The position numbers and the translations under genes were made by a program. This document shows positions 1-12,491 of a DNA stretch of 64,000 bases, piece by piece (the first letter of the stretch is position 1; each line of letters opens with the position of its first letter). Source of the DNA: Plazaster borealis (Eukaryota; Echinodermata; Asteroidea; Forcipulatida; Labidiasteridae); the NCBI GenBank assembly GCA_021014325.1, contig CM037470.1, positions 6,613,147 through 6,677,146 of the forward strand, written 5' to 3'. The notes below the pieces were generated by a model. That model made no database searches, was not told the DNA's origin, and saw only the letters and a program-made list of their open reading frames with translations.

Positions 1-808
1 ACAAGACTTTCACTATATTGAACTCTTTTATTAAAAGTCTTTGAATATTATTTTAATACTGACAACTGTTTAACTAACAGAATTTTAAGTTGTTGATATT
101 GAGATGAGTGCTTTATCGGAGCTACCAGCTGATGAGTGCATAGTACTTCTGCAGTACTGAAATTTCACCAGAATAAAAATTTAGGAATGTATAAACACCG
201 TGGGTTGGTCAACTGCTTTATATTCAATTATTGTTTCTTCATTTGTTGACCAATTTTTGTAAGAATTTTTTAATAAAAATGTTGAAAAAACAACAACAAC
301 ACCACAAAAAAAAACATTTCGGTGGCAACGCAAATGACGGTCTGTCGGACGAGGACAAACTAAAATGATTTTGTTGGCCTTACCCATCACATCAGGTGCA
401 CTAGGCTAGCGTGATGTGAGTCCCCTTGTCAGCTCGCCCCAAGCCGCCATGTATGACCTTGCCCTAAAGGGCAACGTGTTCTGCCGCTGCTGCCAAGTAA
501 TTGGAAGGCTTTGTTGTGGATTAAGGGTAATGCGAGTTTGAATATGGCGAGGTATCTCCAATTATCTACCTGTGCTAGGGATCAACCAGGTCAGGCTAAT
601 GGAGCGACATCGGCAAAACAAGAACAAACAAAATGGCTGGGCGGACTCAGTTGGGCGCGGGGGGGGGGGTCTTGGTGAAGAGGATTTGTTTATGATTGTG
701 TAATTAGAACGACACAATTTAACAAATAATAATATTTTAAAAAGTGGCCTAAAACAAATGGAAATGGAAGGATCAAGTCGTCGACCATCGAGTTGTTCAA
801 GTCTCGCC
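1..808. other. No gene seen; unique-looking sequence
   Basis: No open frame here has gene-like composition or convincing splice signals. The stretch holds a short poly-G run near 659-669 and ends where a TTAA-flanked MITE begins. Confidence 0.5.
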
Positions 809-1151
809 TTAAAGGTATTGTACACTTTTGGTAACAGCTCAAAATCAGTGTCCACATTTTGTGTGATTCAACATCATGCATGAACAAACAAACCTGTGAA
901 AGTTTGAGCTTAATTGGTCATCGAGGTCACGAGAAAATAGTGAAAAGAGACCTTATGTGTTTTCTGTTTTTTCAAATTGTCGCGCGTGATAAAAACTATT
1001 GTTTTACTCATTTCTCAGAAACGATAGCATTTTAGGCAGAAATATTTTAAGGAACCCTTTCTATCATTACTTACTTTAAATCATGTAAGTTATGTGTGAA
1101 TCTGTGAACATTGTGTTTTTCGATCTTTCCAATAGTGTGCAGGGCCTTTAA
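809..1151 (+). mobile_element. TTAA-flanked MITE, family C, copy 1
   Basis: The element begins TTAAAGGTATTGTACACTTT and ends with a matching inverted end, aatagtgtgcagggccttta. Closely similar sequence, inverted, lies at 34850-35192 and 58497-58853, so this is an interspersed family. It has no coding capacity. The TTAA at both ends and the AGG start are features seen in Kolobok-type MITEs; that superfamily assignment is inference. Confidence 0.75.
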
Positions 1152-1779
1152 GACTCATCTTTTCAAACAGTATTTTTGTAACATTGCAACTTATTGGAAT
1201 GTTTATATATATTATTCATGTTCTACAACAATTTTTAACGAGTTCATCTTTTTAGCTTACTGTGTATTTGGCTGGTCAAGACAAACAAATTGTAAAATTG
1301 TTTAATTATCGTTGTTTTTAATTTAATTTAGGCGGAACCGATTAATTGATGGTCTGATGTTTCGACCCTTGCAGAGTCTTTCTCGAATGAGACAACACAA
1401 CACACACAAACAAGTACTGCAGCTGTAACGAAAGCAGTCAGGTAGGAAGAAATACAAAGAAAGAGAGAGAGGCAGAAAACACACATAAAAAGCATTGGAG
1501 AACTGGAAAAAAGAAAATAGGAAAAACAACTACCCTTTCTATATTTCGCCAAATTTAACTTCAGTATATCTGCAGTAAAAACCACTATTGTCATTGATGT
1601 AATCAACTACATTGCACCTGCAGAGTTCGTTATCATGTAGTTGCCTTTATCGGATGCCGTGTAATATGGGCCCACAAAGTAGCTAAACACAACAAAAATA
1701 TGCTCACCAGAATAAGGTTACCAGGCGAGCCAAAATATCATGTCTGGCTTTTTGGGGGTCTAGCAGAACTGTTCTCTGC

Positions 1780-2177
1780 TTAAAGGGATTGTGTATGTTT
1801 GGTAAATGGAACTCACTGTTTGTTTCAATCCTATGTAGTTGTAAATATATACCATAAAACTGACCTGTGAACGTTTCATTTCAAAAGGTGGTAGTGTTTT
1901 TGAGATATTGCCGAAAATCTGGAGCGGTTATGTCCAAGCAGGAAGAATATATTGCAATTGGAATACACAATCTAAGAAAAGTTACTGCAGTAACGCTTCT
2001 GAGATTCAAATTTTATGGGATAAAAAGTGATATCTTTTTCCATAACCGCAGTACTTCGAAGTGAAACTTTACTCAAAATGCATTATACCATCCAAAGCTA
2101 CTGCACTTCTTACCAAGTAAGTTTTTTTTTTGCCATTAATTTTCAGAGTCATTACCTAACGTAGACAGACCCTTTAA
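1780..2177 (+). mobile_element. TTAA-flanked MITE, family B, copy 1
   Basis: It starts TTAAAGGGATTGTGTATG and ends at cagaccctttaa. The internal sequence (ccataaaactgacctgtga, then gagatattgccgaaaatct) recurs at about 6500, 7227, 24128, 33587 and 38494. Its closing TTAA is also the opening TTAA of the family A element that follows. It is non-coding. Confidence 0.75.
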
Positions 2178-2548
2178 AGGCACTGTAAACGTTTGGTAAT
2201 TGCTCCAAATATATATTAGCATAAAAACTGACTTGGTAACGAGCAACAGAGAGCTGTTGATAGTATAAAACATTGTGAAAAACGACTCCCTCTGAAGTAA
2301 CGTAGTTTTTGAGAAAGAGGTAATTTCTCACTAAAATAATAAAATACTTCTTGAAAGAAGCCTTTTATTCCTATCTGAAAGCACATACATTTGTACAACA
2401 AGGGTGTTTTTCTTTCATCATTTTCTTGCAACTTCGATGACCAATTGAGCCCAAATTTTCACAGGCTTTTTATTTTGTGCATATGTTGGGATACACCAAG
2501 TGAGAACACTGGTCTTTGACAATTACCAAACGTGTTCAGTGCCTTTAA
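2174..2548 (+). mobile_element. TTAA-flanked MITE, family A, copy 1
   Basis: It starts TTAAAGGCACTGTAAACG and ends cgtgttcagtgcctttaa, giving inverted ends of about 28 bases. Copies lie at 11084 (truncated), 22415, 49242 and 49628. The terminal sequence resembles families B and C (AGG start, then TTTGGTAA), so the three families look related. Confidence 0.75.
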
Positions 2549-3150
2549 GCGGCTCTATGAAATTGTGCCCTGTTTGGTAAGTCATTGCGTCACACGCGTG
2601 CGTTTCTGCTGCACAACCAAAGTTTTCGTTATTTCCGGCTCCAAAGCTGGCATACGTTTGTGTGTAATTTTACCCAAAATCACCCATTTCATCATTCAAA
2701 GGCGTTTCTAGTGACAACACTTTTTTTAGAACACCTCGAGTCTTTTGAATAAGAAAGCAGCAGCACTGGAACGATTCAAGTAATTCCAGCGGGGTACAAT
2801 TTGCGGAGAGACCACGAGCAAATGCCTTTGTCTAATAGACACAAAGAAGCCAAGTCCAAGTCTTAAACTTTTCTTGGACACATACAAGAAAAACTGGTTC
2901 GATGCAACTCCTTTTGGCTTCTGGTAATAGTAGAGCAACATTTTGTGAAGTGGGTATTGCTAACAGTGGCGCTATGCGTCACACTTTAACATGATTATTT
3001 ACACAGGGACAATGACAACTTTATTTGTAATTTCTTCAAAAGAGACCAGAGTTAGAGCATTGATGTCCTCCTCGTATGCATTGTGGTAAACAAATCGTTG
3101 CTTTAGAAAAGGTTTCAGCGTGTTGACAGTCATCTTACAATCTCGTCTCT

Positions 3151-3467
3151 GCTTAGAACCACAACTTCTCTCATAACTTATTGCTACCCACAACTATTTG
3201 TTTGCATATTTGCATATTCCAGTTTACAGTTTTGTTTTATGTAATACATCATTTCAAATAGTACATTACTTCAACAAAGTGGCATCATCAATGATACTTC
3301 TACCCGACCCCGACTAACTCGCTTAGAACCATAACTTCTTAACATAAATTGTTACTCAAAAACTATTTGCTTGCATATTCCAGTTTTTTATTTTGTTTTT
3401 ATACAATACATCAATTCAATAGATTACTTCAAGAAAGTGGCATCATCAATGTTACTCTTTTTCCGAC
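3151..3467. repeat. Direct tandem duplication, ~170-bp unit
   Basis: The stretch beginning gcttagaaccacaact at 3151 is repeated at 3321 (gcttagaaccataact) with an offset of 170 bases. Both units run through a cttgcatattccagttt-like segment and an aaagtggcatcatcaatg segment. The second unit ends near 3467. No coding signal is present, and the flanking sequence from 2549 to 4198 otherwise looks unique. Confidence 0.7.
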
Positions 3468-4198
3468 TTCCAGACTAATTTCATTAGTAATGGTTCACAT
3501 TTCCCCTCGCATCAGCAGCCCGATAAACGGGTACGGTTCGATTACTATTTGCATACTGTGTGCATAACTGACTGTATAAATTTCCGCACTGACCATCCCT
3601 CAATCCGACAGCATCTGATCTATTGTTGGCTCGACGGGTAAATTCAATTGTATCACATCAGTCTCTAGGCCCGGTGGGACCCAAGTCACTGGCACCTGCA
3701 ATTCTCGCGAGAATACAGCAAGGCGCATTTTCAAAGTCGTTGAGGCTCATTAGAGATTATTCATTTAATTGAATTGACAAGTAATAAATCTGAAAACTCC
3801 GAGCCGTCTGATTCTGAATAGATTAACTGGTAAACTCAATCAGGTTGGTGATTAAATTTATCAAAACGTTGCTGAAATTGTGAACAGTGAATGATACATA
3901 ATTTGGAACAAGAACATATTGTTTTGTTAAACAAACAAACCCGCAAACCTGATAATTATGTATACCTTTTTCAGATTTATAAGTTAGTAATTAAACGCAA
4001 TATGTTTTATGTGTTCGCATAAACATTACAAATAATCATCAGAATTTAATTGTGTTCAAGCTGTATATACGCAGTGTACTGACAAACACGTCAACATTTT
4101 TAGACTCAGTTGGTTTTACAGTGATGGCTTTTTACCCAAATGTTTTCAAAAAATGATTTCTTGTTCGCACAAGACCATCCAGGAAATACACTCTAAAA

Positions 4199-4371
4199 AC
4201 ATCCGGGTCAGGAATGACAAGGATCCAAGTCCCGTAGGGTATGACCCAATTGTTTCTCGGAATTTGCGTCAAAACGACCCAGATGTTGATCAAATTGATG
4301 CAGAATCCGAGTTAAAATTTAGTTTTTAACCAATTAATCAACCTGTCCCATAAATATGTCAGGCTCGAGTG
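4199..4371. mobile_element. Short TA-flanked element with CACTCT ends
   Basis: The left end is TA then CACTCTAAAAACATCCGGGT; the right end is ggctcgAGTG then TA. Short subterminal motifs of the ATGACCCA / GGGTCA type recur inside. The end type resembles the larger element at 12146-14953 and the CACTGC-ended family at 31628, 35957 and elsewhere. A CACTA/Chapaev-like affinity is possible but unproven. Confidence 0.5.
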
Positions 4372-4477
4372 TACGTATCGGACAATAACATTAACAAGTT
4401 TATTAACCTGGTACAAGTTTGGTAAATAATATCCTGATATTTCCCGATATACTGGTTATAGGAACCCCCTTTGTTTT

Positions 4478-4543
4478 TGTTGTTGTTGTTGTTGTTGTTG
4501 TTGTTATTGTTGCTGCTGTTGTTGCTGTTGTTGTTGTTGTTGT
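4478..4543. repeat. (GTT)n microsatellite
   Basis: An imperfect GTT array with a few GCT and ATT interruptions. It produces spurious poly-Val and poly-Thr frames and is not coding. A poly-C/CA tract follows at about 4640-4670. Confidence 0.9.
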
Positions 4544-4671
4544 ATCCCTGATCAGTCTCTTTAATGTTTCACGTAAGCCATGTGGTGCACTAGACATGTA
4601 CGTTCAACAATCTTCTCTGCAAGTCGACTGTTTAGATAGCAGCCCCCCCCCCCCCCACACACACACAGGGC

Positions 4672-6499
4672 ATTGAGGTTAATTTGCTTTGCCAGATTTT
4701 TCCGCTTTGCTTGTAACCGAAGAAAAACATTTAAGCAATTGTTAAAACGATATTGAAAAAGGGACAGTAAGGGTCCACACAGCAAACAGCAATTAAATGA
4801 AACGGTATTATCAGCGGTCGTATTTGTCACGATTGATTCCCCCCCCCCATTTTTTATCGAGAAGATGGTTTTTTTAAGAGACAATTGTAATTTTTGAGGG
4901 GTGGATCGCATTTTCATATTCTTTTCCAGTTAGTCTTTTGGCAGGCAATAATATGACTGGTTGTTGCCGTACGGTTTACTAATGATCATCACAGCAGGTA
5001 AATCGTAATTTGTATTGTTATGTTTAGTCACCCCGGATAAATCTTTTCAGAAAAAAAACACCAAAACACACGCACAAAAACCCACATAAACACAAAATAG
5101 CACAGTTTTCCAAAGGTGCCATTCTCTTCTGTCACTTCTCATACATACATTTATACATTTCATCCCTCCATCTTTATTTTGTCTTCTCCCTCTTCTTCTC
5201 CTGCCTGTCCTTGGTTTACATTATTTGGGTCACTTGGTACATCTGTTGTCTTGCTTTAATTTACAAGACACCAATAGGAATGGGAATGAGGTTTTGATCA
5301 TCGTTTGATCATTGTCTGGTTATCTTTACACCATGACAATTACTCGTTACCAAGGACCCGACTTTTATTTTCCGTTTTGGTTGGACGAGTTAAAAGCAAG
5401 ATGATACCGTGACAGTCTAAAGGGGCGGGGATGGGGGGCGCCTTATTGGAGACGTTTGCTGGCTTTGTTGTAAACTTATCAACAAACTCGTCGTTTCAGT
5501 CGTGTACTTTGAGTGTCCTCAAGAATAACATACGTCATGTTTTGGGAAATCTGAAGTTTTGCGGAAACGGCACTTGCGTCTTCACGTCTCCAACAAGTCA
5601 ACCAAAACGTACACAAATTAACCGTACCATAAATATATTTTCAAAATGCTTATCTTATCTCAGGAAGGGTGGCGCGAATGACATTAGGGCGTGACGAACA
5701 AGACCAACTAAACATACCTTCTTTCATGGTTAAATATTTGTCGTTTTGTTTGCGTGTGGGAAAGGTTGGTAGGAATCTGAAAACCGGATTAAAACAAAAC
5801 AAAACAAGGTTATCCAAGGTCGAATTCGGGCAATACAACGCAGAGTCTTGGTGATTGTTTTGACGTGTCGTCTATGATGGAATGAGCCCCAGCGTCAGGC
5901 TGCTTTTAAATCATGGACACCGTCTCATCATAAAGGTTGTTGCAGGCTGCGCTTCACCAGTGGAGCATTGCCGGAACATCTGCGATGCTCCCAGCTCCTT
6001 AACTCCACGCAATCAACATGGAAACCAGACTATAATAACGAATTTCTGGCTCGCCAAACTCCGATTGACTATAAAAATAGAGTGATAATGTCACCGGTGC
6101 TCAAAGGCTGTACATCCAAACATGTCAGTTTCGTTTATGTTTTCAGTGCTCGTCCTACTTAATTTGATAGCACACGCTAGGGAAAGGGTTTTACGTGGAT
6201 TGCTATTATTAAGGTACTCTTCCATACTGTAGCCATGGTATTATCAGCAGAGTGGGGACAGCAGAACAAAGGATTACAGCAGTAACAATACTGTCGTTAC
6301 ATTGAAATTCTATTGTGTTCTCACTTTGTTTAAGTTCAAGGGACAATCGAAAGTCCGTACATTGATTGCAATATTATTGATGAATGTATTTATGCGAAAA
6401 TTACTCAGGATTGAGTAAGCGCACGTACCTCTTTCTTGCGGTAAACTGTGACGCTGTCTTCAGTCATCATAGTGTGGATTTGTTTAACCCTCTGTAAAT
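4672..6499. other. No gene seen
   Basis: No exon-like signals or recognisable repeats stand out. Short open frames around 5430-5690 and 5880-6160 lack known motifs and are probably chance. Confidence 0.4.
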
Positions 6500-6650
6500 G
6501 TAAATATGTTCAATGTAGAACTAACCTGTGGAAGTGTCATGGCAAAAGGTGGTAGCGTTTTTGTGATATTACCGGATTTCTGGACGGTTATGTCCACCCA
6601 GGAAGAATAATCCGTAATTGGAATACACAATCTGAGAAATGTTTTGTGCA
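6500..6650 (+). mobile_element. Family B MITE, internal fragment
   Basis: Sequence of the form actaacctgtggaagtgtca, then ggtggtagcgtttttgtgat, then acacaatctgagaaatg matches the internal part of family B. Both TTAA ends are missing, so this is a truncated copy. Confidence 0.6.
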
Positions 6651-7226
6651 TAAACTCACTGTGAACTCAATTTCCTTATTAATTGAAAACACTTGAATGA
6701 ATATTTAGCAAAGATCACTTGTTGCCGTTTTTGTTCAAACTGGTCTTTAAAGTTTGACATTATATATTCTACAATTCGGGAATTGTTTTTTGAGGGTTAG
6801 CGTGTCTCATGTTGAAGGTCGGTGTGACTCGTTGAGAGCGGTGTAACTAATATTGAGGGCCAAGGTAATTCTGTTTAAGAGTCAGCGAGACATATTTGTT
6901 AAAGTCAGCGGGACTCGTTTTTAGGCTCACACTATATCCAGGATTCCATGTCAATAAAGTGTCTGAGACCTATTCCGAATAATTTTCTAACCCCCAAAAT
7001 AGTTACTGCTGACCCAGAAATAAGTCTGCCTGCCCCCGTGTGACCCGAATTGCTTCAATTCTGTGAAAGGTTTTCATTTAGCGCAATTATTTTAAAAGAT
7101 CGCAGAGCATTTGGTCATTGGAACCAACATCCACGTTCATATAAAAAGACAGCCAACAAGACTACATCCTGTACGGAATGTCTTATGTTGTACTTAATTT
7201 TGTATCACTTCTTTGAAATGCGTGTC

Positions 7227-7612
7227 TTAAAGGGATTGTATACGTTTGGTAATTGGAACCCACTGTTTGTTTCAATCCTATATAGTTGTAGATATATACC
7301 ATAAAACTAACCTGTAAAAATTTCATTTCAAAAGGTGGTAGCTTTTTTGAGATATTGCCGAAAATCTGTCGCGGTTTGTCCACGCAGGACGAATAATTTG
7401 CAATTTGAACACACAATCTGAGAAACGTTACTGCAGTAAAAACGCTTCTTTGATTCAACTTTTTGGGGATAAAAAGTGATATCTTTTTCCATAACCGCAG
7501 TACTTCGAAGTGAAAAGTTTCTCAAAATGCAATCCAAAGCTGCTGTACTTCTTACCAAGTAGGCCTAAGTTTTTATTGCGATTAATTTTCAGAGTCATTA
7601 CCAAACGTATAA
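7227..7612 (+). mobile_element. Family B MITE, copy 3
   Basis: It begins TTAAAGGGATTGTATACG and ends at cattaccaaacgtataac. Its internal sequence is collinear with the copy at 1780-2177. The right terminus has lost the final cctttaa. Confidence 0.7.
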
Positions 7613-7841
7613 CACATTTTTCTTTTCTTATTAGGCCTTACTCGCTATTTTCACGCTGCAGAAAATAAGTCAAGTTCAAACAGAGATTCATCCTCAACAG
7701 GATTTCTGAAGGAGCATTGAATTCAGGAGGAGCGGAGTGTTTCTCCAGTATCAACCTTACATTGTAGTGTAGGATTATTTTTAAAATCACCATGTATACT
7801 TTTTTTATTTGTGCTATATTTTATTATGTTTTATATTGTGT

Positions 7842-8201
7842 CTAAATGTATTTTGCGTTGTCAGTACAACCGCTGACAAAGGGAATTAGAGTCTGACATC
7901 TCGTACAAGGGCAGTTTCTCGAAATATTCTGCGCGCACGTCGGATTTTCTCCACATATTGAATCTTTCGTGACAATGGCGACAGGAATTAAAAACCAGCG
8001 ACTCAAAACCACAAATAGAATAATTGAATAGTCGAAAATGCCGTTACCTTGGCTTAGAGGTATGGCACTCATGTTCACGCCAGAGCTAACAATGGCAAAT
8101 ATGCACGGACTACAAACATTCTCGGTGTAATTAAGTTTTGAACACGTACCGGTATGTCTATGTCCTCTCTCAGCTGATTTTTTTATATATATTTTGTACA
8201 A
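7842..8201 (-). other. Unrecognised open frame, doubtful exon
   Basis: A frame of 119 codons on the minus strand contains one hydrophobic stretch (YSIILFVVLSRWFLIPVAIV) followed by a Cys-rich end (NCPCTRCQ). Its upstream edge lies close to an AG after an A/T-rich tract (aaaaaaatcag), which could be a splice acceptor. I recognise no family. A chance open frame is at least as likely as an exon, and the surrounding 7613-9500 shows no other gene signal. Confidence 0.15.
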
Positions 8202-9514
8202 TACAAAATTAATAAATTTAAAAATAAAATGGAGTAATGATTGACAGTTCTATTGAACAAGATTCCTGTTTGAAAAACGTGAAAATAAAAACCATTTGGT
8301 GCAAAATTATAATGCCAATTGAAGGACCCTTTGTGCCAAGACTGTGTCAAAAGCTATCAATTTTACACTTGTTTATTGGGACAATTATATTAATATTTCT
8401 TGATTGATGGTGGGTACACTACACATAGTCGCCCCTCCTTTTTTCAACTTTGCCATAAAGTATATCTCCCCCTAAAAAAAAGTAATCAATCAATCACTAA
8501 ATTTATAAATAAATTAAACAATATACAACACAAATATATATACATTTTTATTAAAAACTTAAATTCAAAATATTCAATTGTTATGTTGATTTATATATAT
8601 GTTTATGATAATAATAATAATAAACGGCATATAAAGACGCTCTACTTAGTAAACTAAATCACAGCGCTTACAGAATCATTAGGTACATGAAAATAAATAA
8701 ACTAAATGAAAAATTAAATGAAATGAAAGCCACCTGTAATGCAATAAATTGATTAATGTTGAAACAGGTATGTTTTGATAATTTTCTTGAATTTGTCGGT
8801 TGATTTGGCATTGATGACTGTGCAACTTACAATGATTGATTTAAAGTCCACCTTTTCGTTTTCTAATGGGACGTGCCATTCGGGAACAAATGCTTATTGC
8901 ATTCTAAAGTAAAACAATCCAAGGACCTTCGGTGGTAATTAGTCCAGTTTGCTAATTATTTGATCTCACCGACATATGTTTTTGCATTTTGTATAATTAC
9001 TTAAATCCATCAACTACAAGTGCAGAAATGAAATAACCAACTTCCAGTATAACACGTGTTTTTTTCATTGGTTTCTTTTATCCGATTGCCACACAAGTGG
9101 CCTCTTCGATTATTATTGAAACTTTCAAACGAAACTAAACCTACTTTAGCTGCCATTATGTTCATGAATTCGCAAGAGCCAAAGCGGAGTCGAGTTTCAA
9201 CTGCGCCCTCATTGTTCTTGAAGGAGAAGACGTCTACAATCAAAGGGATTCATTTTTGACTGGCTTTGTTGTGTATACAATTATATGGACGGTTCTTTTA
9301 GTAGGCTGACATGGAATTTCATGTTATTTATCAATTCTGGTTGTGAAGCAAAGGACTCTCAGAAAAGCGAACTTAATGATCACTATACTAGCCAATAACC
9401 CCCTGGAGAGAGGACAAACAAGGCAGTTTCAGTTTGAGATGTGGAAGGAAACCCAGATAATTATTCCAGGGATATCCCACGCAATCAGGTAGGGACCAAA
9501 AACTCAATCCACAT

Positions 9515-9600
9515 AGTGCCCCCGGCGGGATTCGAACCGGGGTCCTGGAGGTGGAAGGTGAGGAAAGATACCACTACCAACCCGACCAAAAGCAGTTGGA
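9515..9600 (-). mobile_element. tRNA-derived SINE fragment
   Basis: The stretch gggattcgaaccggggtc is the reverse of a tRNA T-loop/B-box (GGTTCGAATCC). It is followed by an anticodon-arm-like segment (tgaggaaagataccactac). The tRNA half is all that is evident, so this is a SINE fragment rather than a functional tRNA gene. Confidence 0.45.
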
Positions 9601-10689
9601 CACCCGTTATTTAACAAACAACATATCCCTATGTCTAATTCCAGGCTAGCGCAATCGAAGTCAAAAAGCATTGCCTCCCAGATTGGAGATTCAACTTTAA
9701 CCCTTCATTTTCGCCACACACGGCTCAACCAATAAGGTTCTTTGACTGATACACCCAGAGTATTCTGAACTTTGGACATCTGTAGCAAACGTTCACAGCG
9801 ACGGAACACTTGGTGGCAGCAAACTAACTCGCCGGTCTAGTCACTTGCAATAGTATCAACTGACCATTGAAATGATCGGTTTTTGCTTTCAACCCTTAGA
9901 TCCAAATTAAAGATAAATGTAGATTGTTGTATTTCAAATAATCTGTTCTTGTAGCACGATTGTACAATTTGGTTGTCAAAATGCTCATCCGTTAAACAAT
10001 TATTTTGTTGTTTTTCCTTATCTATCGTTAACTAAGATTGCTGCGTTCCATAAACTGTCAATTGGTTAGCCTCAGTTTTCTTCACCTTCATGCAGCCATG
10101 GCGTAGACCTATTGTTCTCTTGTTGTCTAATTCAGTTTGTTTTGAATCTTCGCCAGTTCGGTATAACACACTCAGACACGGAAGTGACAAAAAGTGAGGA
10201 ATGTTTTTTTACACGCACTGTTCAGGAGCAGCCGATGCTGTTAAACAAAGGTTCAATTGTTTCTCCCTTAGATTATTGCTTTATATTCTTGATCTCCCTT
10301 CTAAGGTAATTTCAGCAAATGCTTTATATGCAATGAATTTCACTTCGCCGTATCCGTATGTGAAGACGAAGCCATCGAAAGGCCTTTGGTTTAAATATCC
10401 CATCGTTGGCTGTTTTCACTTGCACAATTAAATCCTGTAGCAATTATAGGAGGGCGCAGTGTTTCATTCAGTGTCAACCGACATTGATTGCGCCCTCTCG
10501 TGTCCGATTAGAACACGTCCGGCACTAGACGCAAATCGATGCCTTTCGTGAGGGAGAAATTAAACCATTCGCGCCATGGGATTGTTTATTTTTAGTATTC
10601 CTATATTTTGATATATACCTAGGCCATCTGACCAGCTGTTTGTCTAATTTCATTTGAACACGGTGAAGATGGTATTATAGGGAAATACA

Positions 10690-10770
10690 TGCATCGTGGC
10701 CGAGCGGTTAAGAGCACCGGACTCTCTGGTGTTTCTGATCAGCAGAGTGTGGGTTGAATGAGTGGGGACC
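10690..10770 (+). mobile_element. tRNA-derived SINE, head fragment
   Basis: The motif cgtggccgagcggttaagag (A-box) followed by agtgtgggttgaatg (decayed B-box) matches the head of the fuller SINE at 18101. The body is missing. Confidence 0.65.
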
Positions 10771-11083
10771 AGGGGCCTTTTCACAAAACTTTGCTTTTTG
10801 GGGTACTGAAGCTTACACTTAAGTTAAAAGCACCCTGCTAACTTTAGTTCGGCATCTAACTGCCTAGTGTTGACAAAACCAACTTAATCATCTAGTATTC
10901 ACGAAACCATCACATCTACCCAGTGAGTGTTCACAAAACCAACTTAATTACCCATTGTTAACGAAACCAACTTAATTACCCATTGTTCACGAAACCAATA
11001 TAACTGATATAGTATTCACAAAAACCCCAGTGTTCACGAAACCAACTTAACTACCTAATGTTCACGAAACCAAATTAACTAAC

Positions 11084-11208
11084 TTAAAGAGATCGTACAC
11101 GTTTGGTAATGACCCAAAACAAAAATTAGCATAAAAACTTACTTGGTAACAAGCAACGGAGAGCTGTTGATAGTATAAAACATGGTAGGAAACGACTCCC
11201 TTTTGAAT
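11084..11208 (+). mobile_element. Family A MITE, 5' part only
   Basis: It begins at a TTAA with acacgtttggtaatgac and continues collinearly with the copy at 2174 up to aaacgactccctttt. There it stops and LINE sequence starts. The other end is absent. Confidence 0.65.
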
Positions 11209-11998
11209 ACGCTCTAACCTATACACTTGCTCGTGGCTGAGGTTACCATTAGAAACAGGAACACAATAATCCAAAACAGGTCTGATGTAACCTTTGTAAA
11301 TAACTAAGAGATCACTGACAGGAAGGTTATATGATAGGCAGCGGAGCATGTACAACTTTCTGTTGCTTTTTCTAATGATTTCAGTAATATGTTTTTCCCA
11401 TTTCAAATCATTTTGAATTATTACGCCTAACACTTTAACAAATTGCACATTTTGAAGTTGAGTTTCATCTAAAAACAAAGGAGCAAAGTGATCAATATTC
11501 TTAGCAAATGAAACAGTCATAGTACAGCACTTTTTAGCATTTAATTTCATGTTATTCATTTGTCTGTTTTTGTCTGTTTCTTAAATTGTGGCACTAGGAG
11601 ATTAACTTGATAGTAATTTAGTTTACTTTTTTTTGAAATCCATCAGGGGTGCTACTTTTTTTTCTTCCTATCCTTTGTGTTTGTTTTTGTTTTCTGTATC
11701 ATTGTTATTTTTGTACTTTGCTTTTTTTTGCCTGTGAAATTAATAAATGAAATGAAATGAAATGAAATGAATGAAATGAAATAGAAGTCCAACTCTGTAG
11801 GCTAGCTAAGGATTGTTGGATGCATGATGGTTGTGTGTATTTCCGGCTTTCAACAAAGGTAAGGTCATCAACATATTTGTAATATGGAGTTAAATCATCA
11901 TTACATGCTTCATTAATCATGACAAGGAATAAAATAGGAGCAAGTTTGGTACCTTGGAGGACCCCACTTTGGATTGTTTGCCAAGCAGAAAAATTACC
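11208..11998 (-). pseudogene. Non-LTR retrotransposon (LINE) reverse transcriptase fragment
   Basis: Reading the minus strand gives recognisable reverse-transcriptase blocks in order: SGVLQGTKLAPILFLVMIN (11970-11905), then the catalytic YVDD within YYKYVDDLTF, then MNNMKLNAKKC, VKVLGVIIQNDLKWEKHI and IRPVLDYCVP. This order and spacing match the palm and thumb of jockey/CR1-type non-LTR retrotransposons. The frame is broken between LASLQSW and QMNNMKLN by an insertion (about 11570-11785). The endonuclease and 3' portion are absent. It is a dead fragment, confidently a LINE; the exact clade is uncertain. Confidence 0.85.
11570..11785 (+). mobile_element. Insertion within the LINE, with (AATGA)n tail
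   Basis: About 215 bases separate two parts of one LINE reading frame. The insertion ends in aataaatgaaatgaaatgaa and further ATGAA units, as would be left by a 3'-truncated retroelement inserted in plus orientation. The element itself is too short to classify, and target-site duplications were not resolved. Confidence 0.5.
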
Positions 11999-12491
11999 AA
12001 AAACAACTCAACTACTTAGTGTTCACGAAACTAACCTACCTACATATTGTTTACGAAACCAACTTAACTACCTTTACGAAACCAACTAAACTACCTATAG
12101 TTCTCACAAAACCAACTAAACTACCTACCTAAAACACCGTTCCTACACTCTAAATTACAAGGATTTAAATTTAAATCCACAGGATTAAATTTTAAATCTT
12201 TCAAGGAGTGTGGTTAGGGACCAATCTGCGTGGATTTAAAATGAATCTTTCAAAAGATTTTAAAAAATTAGTCTTTGGAGGATTAATTAAATTAATCCCA
12301 GTGGATTAAAATGTTTCAAACTTTACAGATTTAACCTTTACCCTTTGATAATTAAAACCTAGTCTGTTTGGATTTATTTATAAACTTTCCTTGGGATTAA
12401 AATATAAACACCCAATTATGGACCAGGAGATTTACCTATAAATAAAAATAATCGTAAACAGCCAATCGAAATTCTCGACCAATTTTTTAAC

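Larger units (their letters stand above)
10845..12130. repeat. ~30-bp minisatellite, interrupted
   Basis: Units of the form ttcacgaaaccaacttaa then ctaccta repeat imperfectly from about 10845 to 11083, and again from about 12000 to 12130. The two blocks are clearly the same array, separated by a truncated family A MITE and a LINE fragment. Confidence 0.75.

Noticed and set aside
10690..10770. Functional tRNA gene
   Set aside because: The A and B boxes are there, but the acceptor stem does not pair and the same head recurs with a SINE body elsewhere.
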